Shown in pieces: positions 27,848 through 36,913 of a DNA stretch of 64,000 nt (position 1 is the first letter of the stretch; each line of letters opens with the position of its first letter). The notes beneath the pieces were generated by a model, which saw nothing but the letters and a program-made list of their open reading frames with translations, made no database searches and had not been told where the DNA came from. The position numbers and the translations under genes were made by a program. The stretch is from Actinomycetes bacterium (GTDB taxonomy: Bacteria; Actinomycetota; Actinomycetes; Nanopelagicales; Nanopelagicaceae): NCBI GenBank assembly GCA_947383695.1, contig OX376642.1:744001-808000 (forward strand), in the 5' to 3' direction.

Positions 27848-29698
27848 ATCCTGACGGTTATACAGCTCCGAATACAAGCCACCCTTAGCTACTAATTCAT
27901 CGTGGGTGCCTCGTTCAACGATCGCGCCTTTTTCTAATACAAGAATTTGATCAGCATCTCTGACGGTACTTAAACGGTGAGCAATAACAATGCTGGTGCG
28001 ACCCTTGAGCGCTGTTTGCAACGCTGCATGCACTAGCTGTTCATTTTCAGAATCTAGATGCGCTGTGGCCTCATCCAAGATAACAACAGCTGGAGATTTG
28101 AGAAGCAAACGAGCGATCGCAAGGCGTTGTTTTTCGCCACCAGATAGTCGATGTCCACGCTCTCCGACCATAGTCTCTAAACCATTTGGGAGCGATTCAA
28201 TCAGATTCCAAATTTGAGCTGATTTACATGCCTGCATCATCTCTTCTTCAGTTGCATCTTGTTTTGCATAGCGAAGATTCTCGGCGATAGTTTCGTGGAA
28301 AAGATGTGCATCCTGCATTACAACGCCAATGGAATCTCGCAAAGACTCTAACGTCAGATCACGAATATCATGGCCATCAATAGATATCGAACCATCTGTA
28401 ACATCATAAAGACGTGGCAATAGCGCACTGATAGTTGTCTTACCTGCACCAGAAGGACCAACTAGTGCGGTCATTGTTCCGGGTGCTGCAACAAATGAAA
28501 GATCCTTTAATACCTGGCCGCTTTGGACCGTTTCAGCTTTCGCCGCAGATTCAAGGGATGCAAGTGAGATCTCTTCTGCACGTGGGTATGAAAAATTCAC
28601 ATTTTTGAACTCAATACGCGGCTCAGTTGTCTTGAGTTCGATTGCATTGTCTCGGCTCTTGACCATAGGTTCTAAATCTAAAACCTCAAAAACCCGCTCG
28701 AAGGAAACCAGTGAAGTCATTACATCAATACGTACATTTGAAAGGGCGGTTAACGGTCCATATAAGCGCGCTAGCAAAGCGGTGATTGCAAGCAATGTAC
28801 CGACGGTGACGCCACCCTTAATCGCAAGGTGTCCACCAATTCCGTATGCGAAAGCTGTAGCAATTGCTGCAACGCTGGTAAGTGCGATGAAAAAGAGACG
28901 ATTGAGCATCGCCATCTTGATTCCAATATCGGCGACTCGACGTGCGCGACTTCTGAAGTATTCACGCTCGCGATCTGGTTCTCCGTACAAAGCAACAAGC
29001 ATCGCACCTGAAACATTGAATCGCTCAGTCATTGTGCTCGACATCTCGGCATTTACACCAAAGGATTCGCGGGTTAAGGATTGCAATCTGCGTCCGACCC
29101 ACTTGGTTGGGATCAGAAATACAGGTAACAAGAGGAGGGAAAAGATAGTTATCTGCCACGAGAGAATGAGCATCGTAATTGTGACCAAAACCAGACTTAC
29201 AACATTGCTGACTACACCTGACAAGGTCGCGGTAAAGGCTTGTTGCGCGCCAATAACATCTGAGTTAATTCTGGAGATCAAGGCTCCAGTTTGAGTGCGG
29301 GTAAAGAAGGCGATTGATTGCTTTTGAACATGGGCAAAAACTAGTGAACGAAGATCATAAATAAGACCTTCTCCGATTCGTGATGAAAAATAGCGGCCCA
29401 ACATATTGAAGCCAGCATCTGCGATTGCTAGCAAACCAACGAGAATCGCCAAATTTGTAACAACAGATGGATCCTTTGGTATAACACCCTCATCGATCAA
29501 ACGTTTCAAAAGCAATGGTGTGGCAACGACTAATCCCGCATCAACAACAACCGTAGCCAAATAGATAATGATGTTGGTTCTATAGGGACGCGCAAATGAA
29601 AAGATTCTTTTAACGGTACCTGGCTTAAGCTTTTGCTCCTTCACTGAAGGATCTGCGGTCATAGAGCGGTGGGTCATCCACGCTGCATGCATCGACAT
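27827..29698 (-). CDS. ABC exporter, fused permease and ATPase
   Basis: This 623-aa protein is a half-transporter of the MsbA/multidrug exporter type. Residues 40-330 or so hold six TM segments (IIIYLATVVVDAGLVVATPL is the first). The C-terminal ATPase has Walker A GPSGAGKTT, signature LSGGEKQRLAIARLLL and Walker B VVILDEATAHLDSENE. A homodimer is likely because no partner gene is adjacent. The substrate cannot be told. The next Met (residue 3 or 8) could also be the start. It lies 3 bp after sufT in the same direction, so it may share the suf transcript. Confidence 0.93.
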   Translation of the reverse strand: MSMHAAWMTHRSMTADPSVKEQKLKPGTVKRIFSFARPYRTNIIIYLATVVVDAGLVVATPLLLKRLIDEGVIPKDPSVVTNLAILVGLLAIADAGFNMLGRYFSSRIGEGLIYDLRSLVFAHVQKQSIAFFTRTQTGALISRINSDVIGAQQAFTATLSGVVSNVVSLVLVTITMLILSWQITIFSLLLLPVFLIPTKWVGRRLQSLTRESFGVNAEMSSTMTERFNVSGAMLVALYGEPDREREYFRSRARRVADIGIKMAMLNRLFFIALTSVAAIATAFAYGIGGHLAIKGGVTVGTLLAITALLARLYGPLTALSNVRIDVMTSLVSFERVFEVLDLEPMVKSRDNAIELKTTEPRIEFKNVNFSYPRAEEISLASLESAAKAETVQSGQVLKDLSFVAAPGTMTALVGPSGAGKTTISALLPRLYDVTDGSISIDGHDIRDLTLESLRDSIGVVMQDAHLFHETIAENLRYAKQDATEEEMMQACKSAQIWNLIESLPNGLETMVGERGHRLSGGEKQRLAIARLLLKSPAVVILDEATAHLDSENEQLVHAALQTALKGRTSIVIAHRLSTVRDADQILVLEKGAIVERGTHDELVAKGGLYSELYNRQDLTGTSN

Positions 29699-29700
29699 AA

Positions 29701-30012
29701 TTAAACGGTAAAGCCAAGAGCGCGCAGCTGATCTCTTCCATCATCGGAAATCTTGTCTGGACCCCAAGGTGGCATCCATACCCAGTTGATTTTTACATCA
29801 GTTGTCATTCCAGCAAGCGCAGCGCGAGTTTGATCTTCAATAACATCTTGAAGTGGGCATGCTGCAGAGGTCAGAGTCATGTTGAGAATTGCGATGTTAG
29901 CTTCATCAACCATTACATCGTAGATAAGACCAAGGTCAACAACATTGATACCAAGCTCGGGATCAACTACATCCTTCATCGCCTCTGTTACATCATCAAC
30001 GCTAGTAGCCAT
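29701..30012 (-). CDS. sufT: SufT / MIP18-family Fe-S assembly factor
   Basis: This 103-aa DUF59-domain protein helps mature Fe-S proteins. It shows VVDPELGINVVDLGLIYDV, the conserved Cys in MTLTSAACPLQDVIE and the C-terminal WMPPWGPDKIS, all typical. It lies 2 bp after sufU and completes the suf operon. In other actinobacteria sufT likewise closes the operon. Confidence 0.93.
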   Translation of the reverse strand: MATSVDDVTEAMKDVVDPELGINVVDLGLIYDVMVDEANIAILNMTLTSAACPLQDVIEDQTRAALAGMTTDVKINWVWMPPWGPDKISDDGRDQLRALGFTV

Positions 30013-30014
30013 TG

Positions 30015-30464
30015 TTACTCTCCCCCTGTTGTGGTGTTTATTCTAACCGCTGCATCCTTAAAGGCCATCCATCCTAACAATGCACACTTGATGCGCGCTG
30101 GGAACTTAGATACCCCAGCAAGTGCCACCGCATCTTCTAGGACATCGGGGTTACCTTCTTTGGTGCCCTTACTCTGCATGAGCTCGGTGAACTCATTGAG
30201 AATCGCATCTGCTTCAGCAAAACTCTTGTTAACCAATAAATCACTTGCTATCGAAACACTTGCCTGAGAAATTGAGCAACCAACTCCATCCCAGGTTATC
30301 GCGCTGATTTTTCCATCTATAGCTGTCACATTAAGAGTGATCTCATCACCGCAACTTGGATTCACATGATGAACCTGCGCACCGTAATTTTCTGACAAGC
30401 CCTTATTGAGTGGATGCTTGTAGTGATCCAGGATCACCTCTTGATAAAGGCTATCTAGCTCCAT
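30015..30464 (-). CDS. sufU: SufU, cysteine desulfurase sulfur acceptor
   Basis: SufU is a zinc protein that takes sulfur from SufS. From ATG at 30464 (149 aa, MELDSLYQEVILDHYKHP) the ligands are Cys38, Asp40 (PSCGDE), Cys63 (VGCSIS) and Cys127 (RIKCALLGW), matching the family. The open frame extends further up inside sufS, but the Met chosen overlaps the sufS stop by one base (TAATG). It pairs functionally with the adjacent sufS. Confidence 0.95.
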   Translation of the reverse strand: MELDSLYQEVILDHYKHPLNKGLSENYGAQVHHVNPSCGDEITLNVTAIDGKISAITWDGVGCSISQASVSIASDLLVNKSFAEADAILNEFTELMQSKGTKEGNPDVLEDAVALAGVSKFPARIKCALLGWMAFKDAAVRINTTTGGE

Positions 30465-31702
30465 TATGCAAAGTATTTCTGTGCGCCGGTGATCGCTGCA
30501 AATAATGCATCGCAATCAGATTCATCGTTGTATAGATATAAAGAGGCTCGAGTTGTCGCAGGAACTCCCAGCTTTCGTGTTAGCGGCCAGGCGCAGTGAT
30601 GTCCGGTTCGAACCGCAACTCCCTGACTATCTAGGTACTGACCTAAATCATGTGGGTGAATGTGACCGACAGTAAATGAGACAGAACCACCACGTGCATC
30701 AGTGTTTTGAGGACCAACAATCGAAAGCTCTGGAATCTGTAGCAAGCCATTCATTAAATATCCTGTTAACTCAACCTCATGGTCAAAAATGGATTGCATT
30801 CCGATTTCAGTTAAGTAATCAAGGGCGGCACCAAGACCAACAGCTTGTGCCATGTTTGGAACGCCTGCTTCAAACTTACGCGGTGCAGGTGCCCACGTCG
30901 CAGATGTCATCGTGACAGTTTCGATCATCGAACCACCAAAGAGAAATGGCGGTAGCTCTTCAAATACTGAACTCCACAAAACACCCACACCTGTTGGCCC
31001 TAACGCCTTGTGACCAGAGAAGGCTAGAAAATCAACATTAAGTTTCTTAACATCAATCGGCATGTGTGGAACAGATTGGCAGGCATCTAAAACAACAACC
31101 GCGCCGACTTCATGTGCGCGTGCGGTAATTGCTTCCAAAGGATTAATAGTTCCCAAAACATTAGATTGATGGGTGAGCGCAACCACCTTGGTGTTCTCGG
31201 TGATTATTGAGTTAATAGCGGAAAGATCTAAACGTCCTTCGGGGGTAACCTCAAACCACTTAAGCTCAGCGCCTGTTCGTGCAGCAAGTTGTTGCCAAGG
31301 AATTAAATTAGCGTGATGCTCCATCTCGGTAACAACGATTTGATCCTTTGAGGTTAAAGCAAACCGCGATCCAGGCTGAGCATTTCCCATCGCATATGCA
31401 ACGAGGTTGAGAGATTCAGTCGCATTTTTGGTAAATACGATCTCTTCCTCTTTAGCACCCAAGAAATTAGCAACCTTTAAGCGCGCACCTTCGTAAGAAT
31501 CAGTTGCCTCTTCAGCTAATTGATGAGCACCACGGTGAACAGCAGCGTTGGTGAACTTGTAGAAGTTACTTTCAGCCTCAATGACCGAGAGTGGCTTTTG
31601 GCTAGTTGCTCCACTATCAAGGTAAACAAGCTTTTTGCCGTCACGAATAGTACGTTCAAAGATTGGGAAATCCTTGCGTACCTTCGTGACGTCGAAACTC
31701 AT
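30464..31702 (-). CDS. sufS: Cysteine desulfurase SufS
   Basis: SufS frees sulfur from cysteine for Fe-S cluster building. The 412-aa PLP enzyme has the Schiff-base Lys in AFSGHKALGPTGVGVLW and the catalytic Cys in AVRTGHHCAWPLTRK, the group II (SufS) arrangement. The NATESLNLVAYA and ALTHQSNVLGTINP stretches also fit. It lies between sufC and sufU. Confidence 0.96.
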   Translation of the reverse strand: MSFDVTKVRKDFPIFERTIRDGKKLVYLDSGATSQKPLSVIEAESNFYKFTNAAVHRGAHQLAEEATDSYEGARLKVANFLGAKEEEIVFTKNATESLNLVAYAMGNAQPGSRFALTSKDQIVVTEMEHHANLIPWQQLAARTGAELKWFEVTPEGRLDLSAINSIITENTKVVALTHQSNVLGTINPLEAITARAHEVGAVVVLDACQSVPHMPIDVKKLNVDFLAFSGHKALGPTGVGVLWSSVFEELPPFLFGGSMIETVTMTSATWAPAPRKFEAGVPNMAQAVGLGAALDYLTEIGMQSIFDHEVELTGYLMNGLLQIPELSIVGPQNTDARGGSVSFTVGHIHPHDLGQYLDSQGVAVRTGHHCAWPLTRKLGVPATTRASLYLYNDESDCDALFAAITGAQKYFA

Positions 31703-31708
31703 GTGTCC

Positions 31709-32461
31709 TTACTTGCTCACATAATCTGCGTAACCATTTGCTTCAAGCTTTTCAGCTAGCTCTGGTCCACCTTGTTCAACAACGCGACCATTTGCAAATA
31801 CATGTACAAAGTCAGGTTGGATGTAACGCAAGATACGTGTGTAGTGGGTAATAAGAATGACACCAAGGTTGTTGGCTGCCTTCGCGCGATTGACACCCTC
31901 TGAAACGATACGAAGTGCATCAACATCAAGACCAGAATCTGTCTCATCAAGGATTGCCATCTTTGGCTTTAGAAGTTCCAACTGCATAATTTCGTGGCGC
32001 TTCTTTTCTCCGCCTGAGAAACCCTCATTCACATTACGGGTTGCAAAGGATGGATCCATGTTGAGCGCTTCCATTGCATCCTTCACTTCGCCTACCCATG
32101 TACGAAGCTTTGGTGCCTCGCCACGTAGCGCTGTTGCTGCGGTGCGCAAGAAGTTAGATACAGAAACACCTGGAACCTCTACCGGGTATTGCATTGCAAG
32201 GAATAATCCAGCCTTAGCGCGCTCATCAACTGTCATCTCTAAAACATCTACACCGTCGAGAGTTACAGATCCACCAGTGATTGTGTACTTAGGGTGTCCT
32301 GCGATTGAGTAAGCAAGAGTTGATTTACCTGAACCATTTGGTCCCATGATTGCGTGTGTTTCGCCTGACTTGATGGTCAGATCGACACCCTTAAGGATCT
32401 CTACCGTTCCATTATCTGTGTCAACCGATACCTGCAGGTTGCGGATTTCTAGTGTGCTCAT
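31709..32461 (-). CDS. sufC: Fe-S assembly ATPase SufC
   Basis: SufC is the ATPase of the SufBCD scaffold. The 250-aa soluble ABC protein has Walker A GPNGSGKST, the signature FSGGEKKRHEIMQLELL and Walker B MAILDETDSGLDVDALRIV, the exact SufC pattern. It follows the Rieske-type gene by 22 bp and precedes sufS by 6 bp. Confidence 0.97.
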   Translation of the reverse strand: MSTLEIRNLQVSVDTDNGTVEILKGVDLTIKSGETHAIMGPNGSGKSTLAYSIAGHPKYTITGGSVTLDGVDVLEMTVDERAKAGLFLAMQYPVEVPGVSVSNFLRTAATALRGEAPKLRTWVGEVKDAMEALNMDPSFATRNVNEGFSGGEKKRHEIMQLELLKPKMAILDETDSGLDVDALRIVSEGVNRAKAANNLGVILITHYTRILRYIQPDFVHVFANGRVVEQGGPELAEKLEANGYADYVSK

Positions 32462-32483
32462 TTTTGTCTCTCTTCTCTCGTTA

Positions 32484-32780
32484 CTAAATCTCTACCGTGA
32501 CGGCGTTTCCGTCGATTGATACCGCGTACGTTTCAAGTGGAATATTTGCTGGAAGGGTTAACGCCTCACCAGTGCGAAGATCAAATTCAGCACCATGTAA
32601 CCAGCACTCAATTTTGAATCCAGTGACATCTCCCTCGGAAAGGGATGCATCTGAGTGGGTGCAGGTATCTGCAACTGCAAATACCTCTTCCCCAACGCGT
32701 GCAACACAAATCGTCTTGCCATCCTTTTCGATACGAACCGGCTTACCTTCTGCGATTTGGTCTAGAAGTAGATCAGCCAT
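32484..32780 (-). CDS. Rieske-type [2Fe-2S] ferredoxin in the suf operon
   Basis: This 98-aa protein has the Rieske ligands Cys40-x-His42 (CTHSDASL) and Cys59-x2-His62 (CWLHGAEF), so it should hold a [2Fe-2S] cluster. It resembles small ferredoxin components of ring dioxygenases, but none is nearby. A gene like this between sufD and sufC is common in actinobacteria. It may carry electrons for cluster assembly; that is inference. It overlaps sufD by 8 nt. Confidence 0.93.
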   Translation of the reverse strand: MADLLLDQIAEGKPVRIEKDGKTICVARVGEEVFAVADTCTHSDASLSEGDVTGFKIECWLHGAEFDLRTGEALTLPANIPLETYAVSIDGNAVTVEI

Positions 32781-33861
32781 TGTGAGCCGCCTTTTCTAGC
32801 TCTGCATCGATTCGATCCATGATTCGGTTTTGAACCTCTTCATTACCAATTTCAGAAACGATCTCATTAAAGAAACCACGAACAACCAGACGACGGGCAT
32901 CTGCCATCGCGATACCGCGTGACATCAAATAAAACAGCTGCTCATCATCAAAACGACCAGTTGTGCTTGCGTGGCCCGCTCCGATGATTTCACCAGTTTC
33001 AATTTCTAGATTTGGAACAGAGTCGGCGCGTGCACCATCGCTAAGCAATAAGTTGCGGTTGAGCTCGTAAGTATCTGTACCTTCAGCTGCGGCACGGATC
33101 AATACATCACCGATCCATACAGTGTGTGCATCCTTGCCAGCCAAAGCTCCCTTGTAATTAACATTAGATTTAGCATGTGGAACCGCGTGATCAACATGCA
33201 TGCGATGCTCAAAGAATTGACCAGCTGTTGCAAAGTAAACGCCCAATAGATCTGCAGATGCACCAGGTGCCTTGAACTCAACGGTTGGAAGAATTCGAAC
33301 AACATCTCCACCAACTGTGACAGTGATTGATTTAAAGGTTGCATCCTTATCAACTACTGCGTGGTGGCGGGCTGTATACACAGATTTAGATTCAAACTCC
33401 TGCAAAGTTACAAACTTTAGGTTTGAGCCAGGTGCGCAGTAAATCTCCAGATCCTCTGCCAAAACTGTGTCTGTTGTATTTTCAACAATGACAGTTGCAA
33501 CGGCGTGAGTACCAAGAGTGATACGGACACGTGAAAACTCAGCTGTGTCTAGCGCTCCTGCAGAACGCCCCAAGAAGATTGGCTCTGCAACTTCGGTGTT
33601 AGCAGCGATTGCAAGGTGTGCAACTGAAGTAGCCGCTCCCCTAACGCGTTCGATGATTACATCATCTGATGATGCAAGGGGTTCAAGGTTCTCGCGAGTA
33701 AAAGTAACTCCAGATGGCAAAGCGCCTTTAGTAATTAATGATTCACGGTCGGATTGAACAGCCACACCATCATGGAGCCCACGAAGGCGCTTGAGAGGTG
33801 TAAAACGCCACGCCTCTTCACGACCCGTGGGTGTTAAGTAATTAGTAGTTAAGACAGACAT
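32773..33861 (-). CDS. sufD: Fe-S assembly scaffold SufD
   Basis: SufD pairs with SufB and SufC in the cluster scaffold. The 362-aa beta-helix protein has MHVDHAVPHAKSNVNYKGAL and, near the C-terminus, [20 protein letters not shown], a signature shared by SufB and SufD. It meets sufB at a 1-nt overlap. Confidence 0.96.
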   Translation of the reverse strand: MSVLTTNYLTPTGREEAWRFTPLKRLRGLHDGVAVQSDRESLITKGALPSGVTFTRENLEPLASSDDVIIERVRGAATSVAHLAIAANTEVAEPIFLGRSAGALDTAEFSRVRITLGTHAVATVIVENTTDTVLAEDLEIYCAPGSNLKFVTLQEFESKSVYTARHHAVVDKDATFKSITVTVGGDVVRILPTVEFKAPGASADLLGVYFATAGQFFEHRMHVDHAVPHAKSNVNYKGALAGKDAHTVWIGDVLIRAAAEGTDTYELNRNLLLSDGARADSVPNLEIETGEIIGAGHASTTGRFDDEQLFYLMSRGIAMADARRLVVRGFFNEIVSEIGNEEVQNRIMDRIDAELEKAAHNG

Positions 33862-35270
33862 TAACCGACAGCACCTTCCATCTGAAGTTCAATCAGGCGG
33901 TTGAGTTCTAGTGCGTACTCCATAGGTAGTTCGCGCGCGATTGGTTCGATGAATCCACGAACGATCATCGCCATTGCTTCATCCTCATTAAGTCCGCGAG
34001 ACATCAAATAGAACAATTGATCATCGCTTACCTTTGAAACAGTTGCCTCATGGCCCATAGAAACATCATCTTCACGAATATCTACATATGGGTATGTGTC
34101 GGAACGAGAAATAGTGTCAACCAACAATGCATCGCACTTAACTGTGCTCGCAGAGTGGTGTGCACCTTCTTGAACTTGTACAAGACCACGGTAAGAGGTT
34201 CGACCTCCACCACGTGCTACCGACTTTGAGATGACAGATGATGATGTGTACGGAGCTGCGTGAACCATTTTTGCGCCAGAATCCTGGTGCTGACCCTCGC
34301 CCGCAAAAGCAAGTGACAAAGTCTCGCCCTTTGCGTGAGGTCCCATCAAGAAGATCGCTGGGTACTTCATGGTTACCTTGGATCCGATATTTCCATCGAC
34401 CCATTCCATCGTTGCACCTTCAGCACATGTTGCACGCTTTGTTACTAAGTTGTACACATTGTTAGACCAGTTCTGAATCGTGGTGTAACGAACGCGTGCA
34501 CCTTTCTTAACAATGATTTCAACAACAGCTGAGTGAAGTGAATCTGATTTGTAGATAGGTGCGGTGCAACCTTCTACGTAGTGAATGTATGAATCTTCAT
34601 CAGCGATGATCAGGGTGCGCTCAAACTGACCCATGTTCTCGGTATTGATGCGGAAGTATGCCTGCAAAGGAATATCTACATGGACACCCTTAGGTACGTA
34701 GATGAATGATCCACCAGACCACACCGCTGTATTCAGCGCTGCAAACTTGTTATCTCCTACTGGAATAACAGTTCCGAAGTACTCCTTGAACAGTTCTGGG
34801 TGCTGCTTGAGAGCGCTATCTGTATCGAGGAAAATAACGCCTTGTGCTTCTAGATCTTCACGGATTGAGTGGTAGACAACCTCTGACTCGTACTGTGCAG
34901 CTACACCTGAAACTAGGCGCTGCTTTTCAGCCTCCGGGATACCTAAACGGTCATAGGTATTTTTGATCTCATCTGGAAGGTCATCCCATGTTGTCGCTTG
35001 CTTTTCAGTTGAGCGAACAAAGTACTTGATGGTGTCAAAGAAAATTCCTGATAGATCTGATCCCCAATTAGGCATTGGCTTCTTATCAAACAAGGAAAGA
35101 CCCTTAAGGCGTAGATCAAGCATCCACTGTGGCTCAGACTTCTTTGATGAGATGTCACGAACAACATCTTCATTAAGACCACGCTTAGCGTTATCGCCAA
35201 TCGCGCTCTTGTCTGACCAACCGTATTCGTAGTTGCCGAGGCCTTCGAGTTCTGGATGTGCTGTTGTCAT
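33861..35270 (-). CDS. sufB: Fe-S assembly scaffold SufB
   Basis: SufB is the main scaffold on which clusters form. The 469-aa protein shows [40 protein letters not shown], the Cys region [20 protein letters not shown] and [18 protein letters not shown], all typical of SufB. No intein is present. Its start overlaps the sufR stop by 4 nt. Confidence 0.97.
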   Translation of the reverse strand: MTTAHPELEGLGNYEYGWSDKSAIGDNAKRGLNEDVVRDISSKKSEPQWMLDLRLKGLSLFDKKPMPNWGSDLSGIFFDTIKYFVRSTEKQATTWDDLPDEIKNTYDRLGIPEAEKQRLVSGVAAQYESEVVYHSIREDLEAQGVIFLDTDSALKQHPELFKEYFGTVIPVGDNKFAALNTAVWSGGSFIYVPKGVHVDIPLQAYFRINTENMGQFERTLIIADEDSYIHYVEGCTAPIYKSDSLHSAVVEIIVKKGARVRYTTIQNWSNNVYNLVTKRATCAEGATMEWVDGNIGSKVTMKYPAIFLMGPHAKGETLSLAFAGEGQHQDSGAKMVHAAPYTSSSVISKSVARGGGRTSYRGLVQVQEGAHHSASTVKCDALLVDTISRSDTYPYVDIREDDVSMGHEATVSKVSDDQLFYLMSRGLNEDEAMAMIVRGFIEPIARELPMEYALELNRLIELQMEGAVG

Positions 35271-35953
35271 GCACGTACCTTCCCATCTCTGTTTGATTTT
35301 TTAGATTGATTAATCTTTGGAATAAATGTTGTACACACACCATCACCGTGAGCGATAGTGGCTAAACGTTGAACATGTGTTCCTAAAACCTTTGATAGCG
35401 CCTCTGTCTCAGCCTCACACAGCTGTGGGAACTCTGCTGCAACGTGAGCGATAGGACAGTGATGCTGACATAGCTCCTCGCCCATTGGTTTTTCGGTAAC
35501 ACTTGCCGCATACCCTTGATCAGATAAAAAGGTTGCGAGCGCATCAACCTTGTGCGAGCGCTTTGCAATTGCAACCGAGGCTTTTCTTTCAATGTCATCG
35601 GCGCGAGATTGAGCAAAGGCGTTAACAAGATGCTCACCAGATTGTGCAGACATAAACTTCAGTGCAGCAACCGCTAAGTCATCATATGAATGCTCAAAGG
35701 TTTCGCGTCCCTTATCTGACATAACAAATACCTTTGAAGGTCGACCGCGACCGCGAATAGAAGAGGCACGAGGATCGCGAGCCTCAAGCACACCATCGGC
35801 AACTAGTAGATCGAGGTGACGACGGATTCCGGCAGGTGTGAGCCCTAACCGCTCTCCCAAAACCGCTGCGGTGGATGGACCATTCTCAAGAATTGAACGG
35901 GCGACTAGATCCCGGGTACGGGAATCATCCCCAGGCTGGTGTCCTCCGGTCAT
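35267..35953 (-). CDS. sufR: Fe-S cluster-sensing repressor SufR
   Basis: SufR represses the suf operon when Fe-S clusters are plentiful. The N-terminal winged helix is readable ([20 protein letters not shown] and a wing with [13 protein letters not shown]). Three Cys in [11 protein letters not shown] and FPQLCEAE match the cluster ligands of the family, with a fourth in GDGVCTTF. I chose ATG at 35953 (228 aa, [10 protein letters not shown]) because the operator and -10 lie just before it. The longer frame to 35995 would swallow them. Confidence 0.93.
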   Translation of the reverse strand: MTGGHQPGDDSRTRDLVARSILENGPSTAAVLGERLGLTPAGIRRHLDLLVADGVLEARDPRASSIRGRGRPSKVFVMSDKGRETFEHSYDDLAVAALKFMSAQSGEHLVNAFAQSRADDIERKASVAIAKRSHKVDALATFLSDQGYAASVTEKPMGEELCQHHCPIAHVAAEFPQLCEAETEALSKVLGTHVQRLATIAHGDGVCTTFIPKINQSKKSNRDGKVRA

Positions 35954-35960
35954 TTTCACA

Positions 35961-35985
35961 ACAGTATTGTGTCGTAATTCGACAC
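35961..35985 (-). promoter_or_regulatory. suf operon operator and promoter
   Basis: A perfect palindrome GTGTCG-N5-CGACAC lies at 35969-35985. On the minus strand it is followed by TACTGT (35966-35961), which ends 7 nt before the sufR ATG. The palindrome thus fills the spacer between -35 and -10, where a repressor would stop RNA polymerase. SufR is the obvious candidate. Confidence 0.72.
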
Positions 35986-36034
35986 GTTCAGCCACTCGGC
36001 GGGCTGCGACTCTCCAGGGTCATAGGCTTAGGCC

Positions 36035-36910
36035 ATGCCCGCAGCCAAAGCCCTCGCTACACGGGTTTTAGCCCCCGCCACCGGATTTCTCCTCTTTCTT
36101 CAGGCCGCGCTTGTGGTTACTGGAGGGGCGGTTCGGTTAACGGGATCTGGCCTCGGTTGTCCCACATGGCCTGAGTGCACACCTGGTTCTTATACCCCCG
36201 TTCCCCATCAAGCCGAGGAAGCTCTGCATGTATGGATTGAATTCGCCAACCGTCTACTGACATTTGTTCTTGTTATTGCGGCGGTAGTTGTACTTGCAGC
36301 GGTACTTCGTACAGGTCGCAAGGATCTACGTGGTTTAGCGTTAGGTCAGTTCTTAGGAATCTTTGGCCAAGGTGTTTTAGGTGGCATCACAGTGTTGACT
36401 GATTTGCACCCGCTACCAGTTGCCGGACATTTGATTCTCTCCATCATTCTAATTGCAGGCGCGACATCTTTGCGTGCGCAACGTTTTGCACCCAAGGTTG
36501 CAGAAACACCGGCATCTCTTACCAAGAAGATCGCTTCGGTACATGTGATCACCTCATTTGCAGTCATAGTTTTAGGAACCCTTGTAACTGGCTCAGGACC
36601 TCACGCAGGTGATGAAAAAGCTCAACGTTTTGGTTTTGACATCCAAACAGTTGCTTGGATCCACGCAGATGTTGTCATCTTTCTTTTAGGTACAACTTTT
36701 GCCTTCTTTGTGGCAACAGGTACAAGTGTGGCAACGAAGCGCCGCTTAAAAATATTTACCGTAATAGCACTTGCCCAAGGTGCAATTGGGTATATCCAGT
36801 ACTTCACCGGAATACCTGAGGTTCTAGTTGCAGCACATTTATTGGGAGCAACTTTGGTATGGATCGCAGCGTGGCGAGTTTGGTTATCTGTAACAACGAG
36901 GAATGGATAG
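36035..36910 (+). CDS. ctaA: Haem A synthase CtaA
   Basis: CtaA (COX15 family) oxidises haem O to haem A for cytochrome oxidase in the membrane. The 291-aa protein has about eight TM segments. Key features are VVTGGAVRLTGSGLGCPTWP with a conserved Cys, the haem-ligand His in HVWIEFANRLLTFVLV, and the second-half copy VLGTLVTGSGPHAGD plus HADVVIFLLG and AHLLGATLVWIAAW. TAGGCT ends 6 nt before the ATG. It leads the tkt-tal-pgi run. ctaB, its usual neighbour, is not in the window. Confidence 0.94.
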   Translation: MPAAKALATRVLAPATGFLLFLQAALVVTGGAVRLTGSGLGCPTWPECTPGSYTPVPHQAEEALHVWIEFANRLLTFVLVIAAVVVLAAVLRTGRKDLRGLALGQFLGIFGQGVLGGITVLTDLHPLPVAGHLILSIILIAGATSLRAQRFAPKVAETPASLTKKIASVHVITSFAVIVLGTLVTGSGPHAGDEKAQRFGFDIQTVAWIHADVVIFLLGTTFAFFVATGTSVATKRRLKIFTVIALAQGAIGYIQYFTGIPEVLVAAHLLGATLVWIAAWRVWLSVTTRNG

Positions 36911-36913
36911 AAA

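Noticed and set aside
28605-29294. Open frame of 229 aa on the plus strand
   Set aside because: Antisense to the ABC exporter; Ser/Thr/Arg-rich shadow of its transmembrane codons, no start signal.
30605-30614. GGTTCGAACC, like a tRNA T-arm
   Set aside because: It encodes the catalytic-Cys region of sufS and no acceptor or anticodon stem can be built around it.
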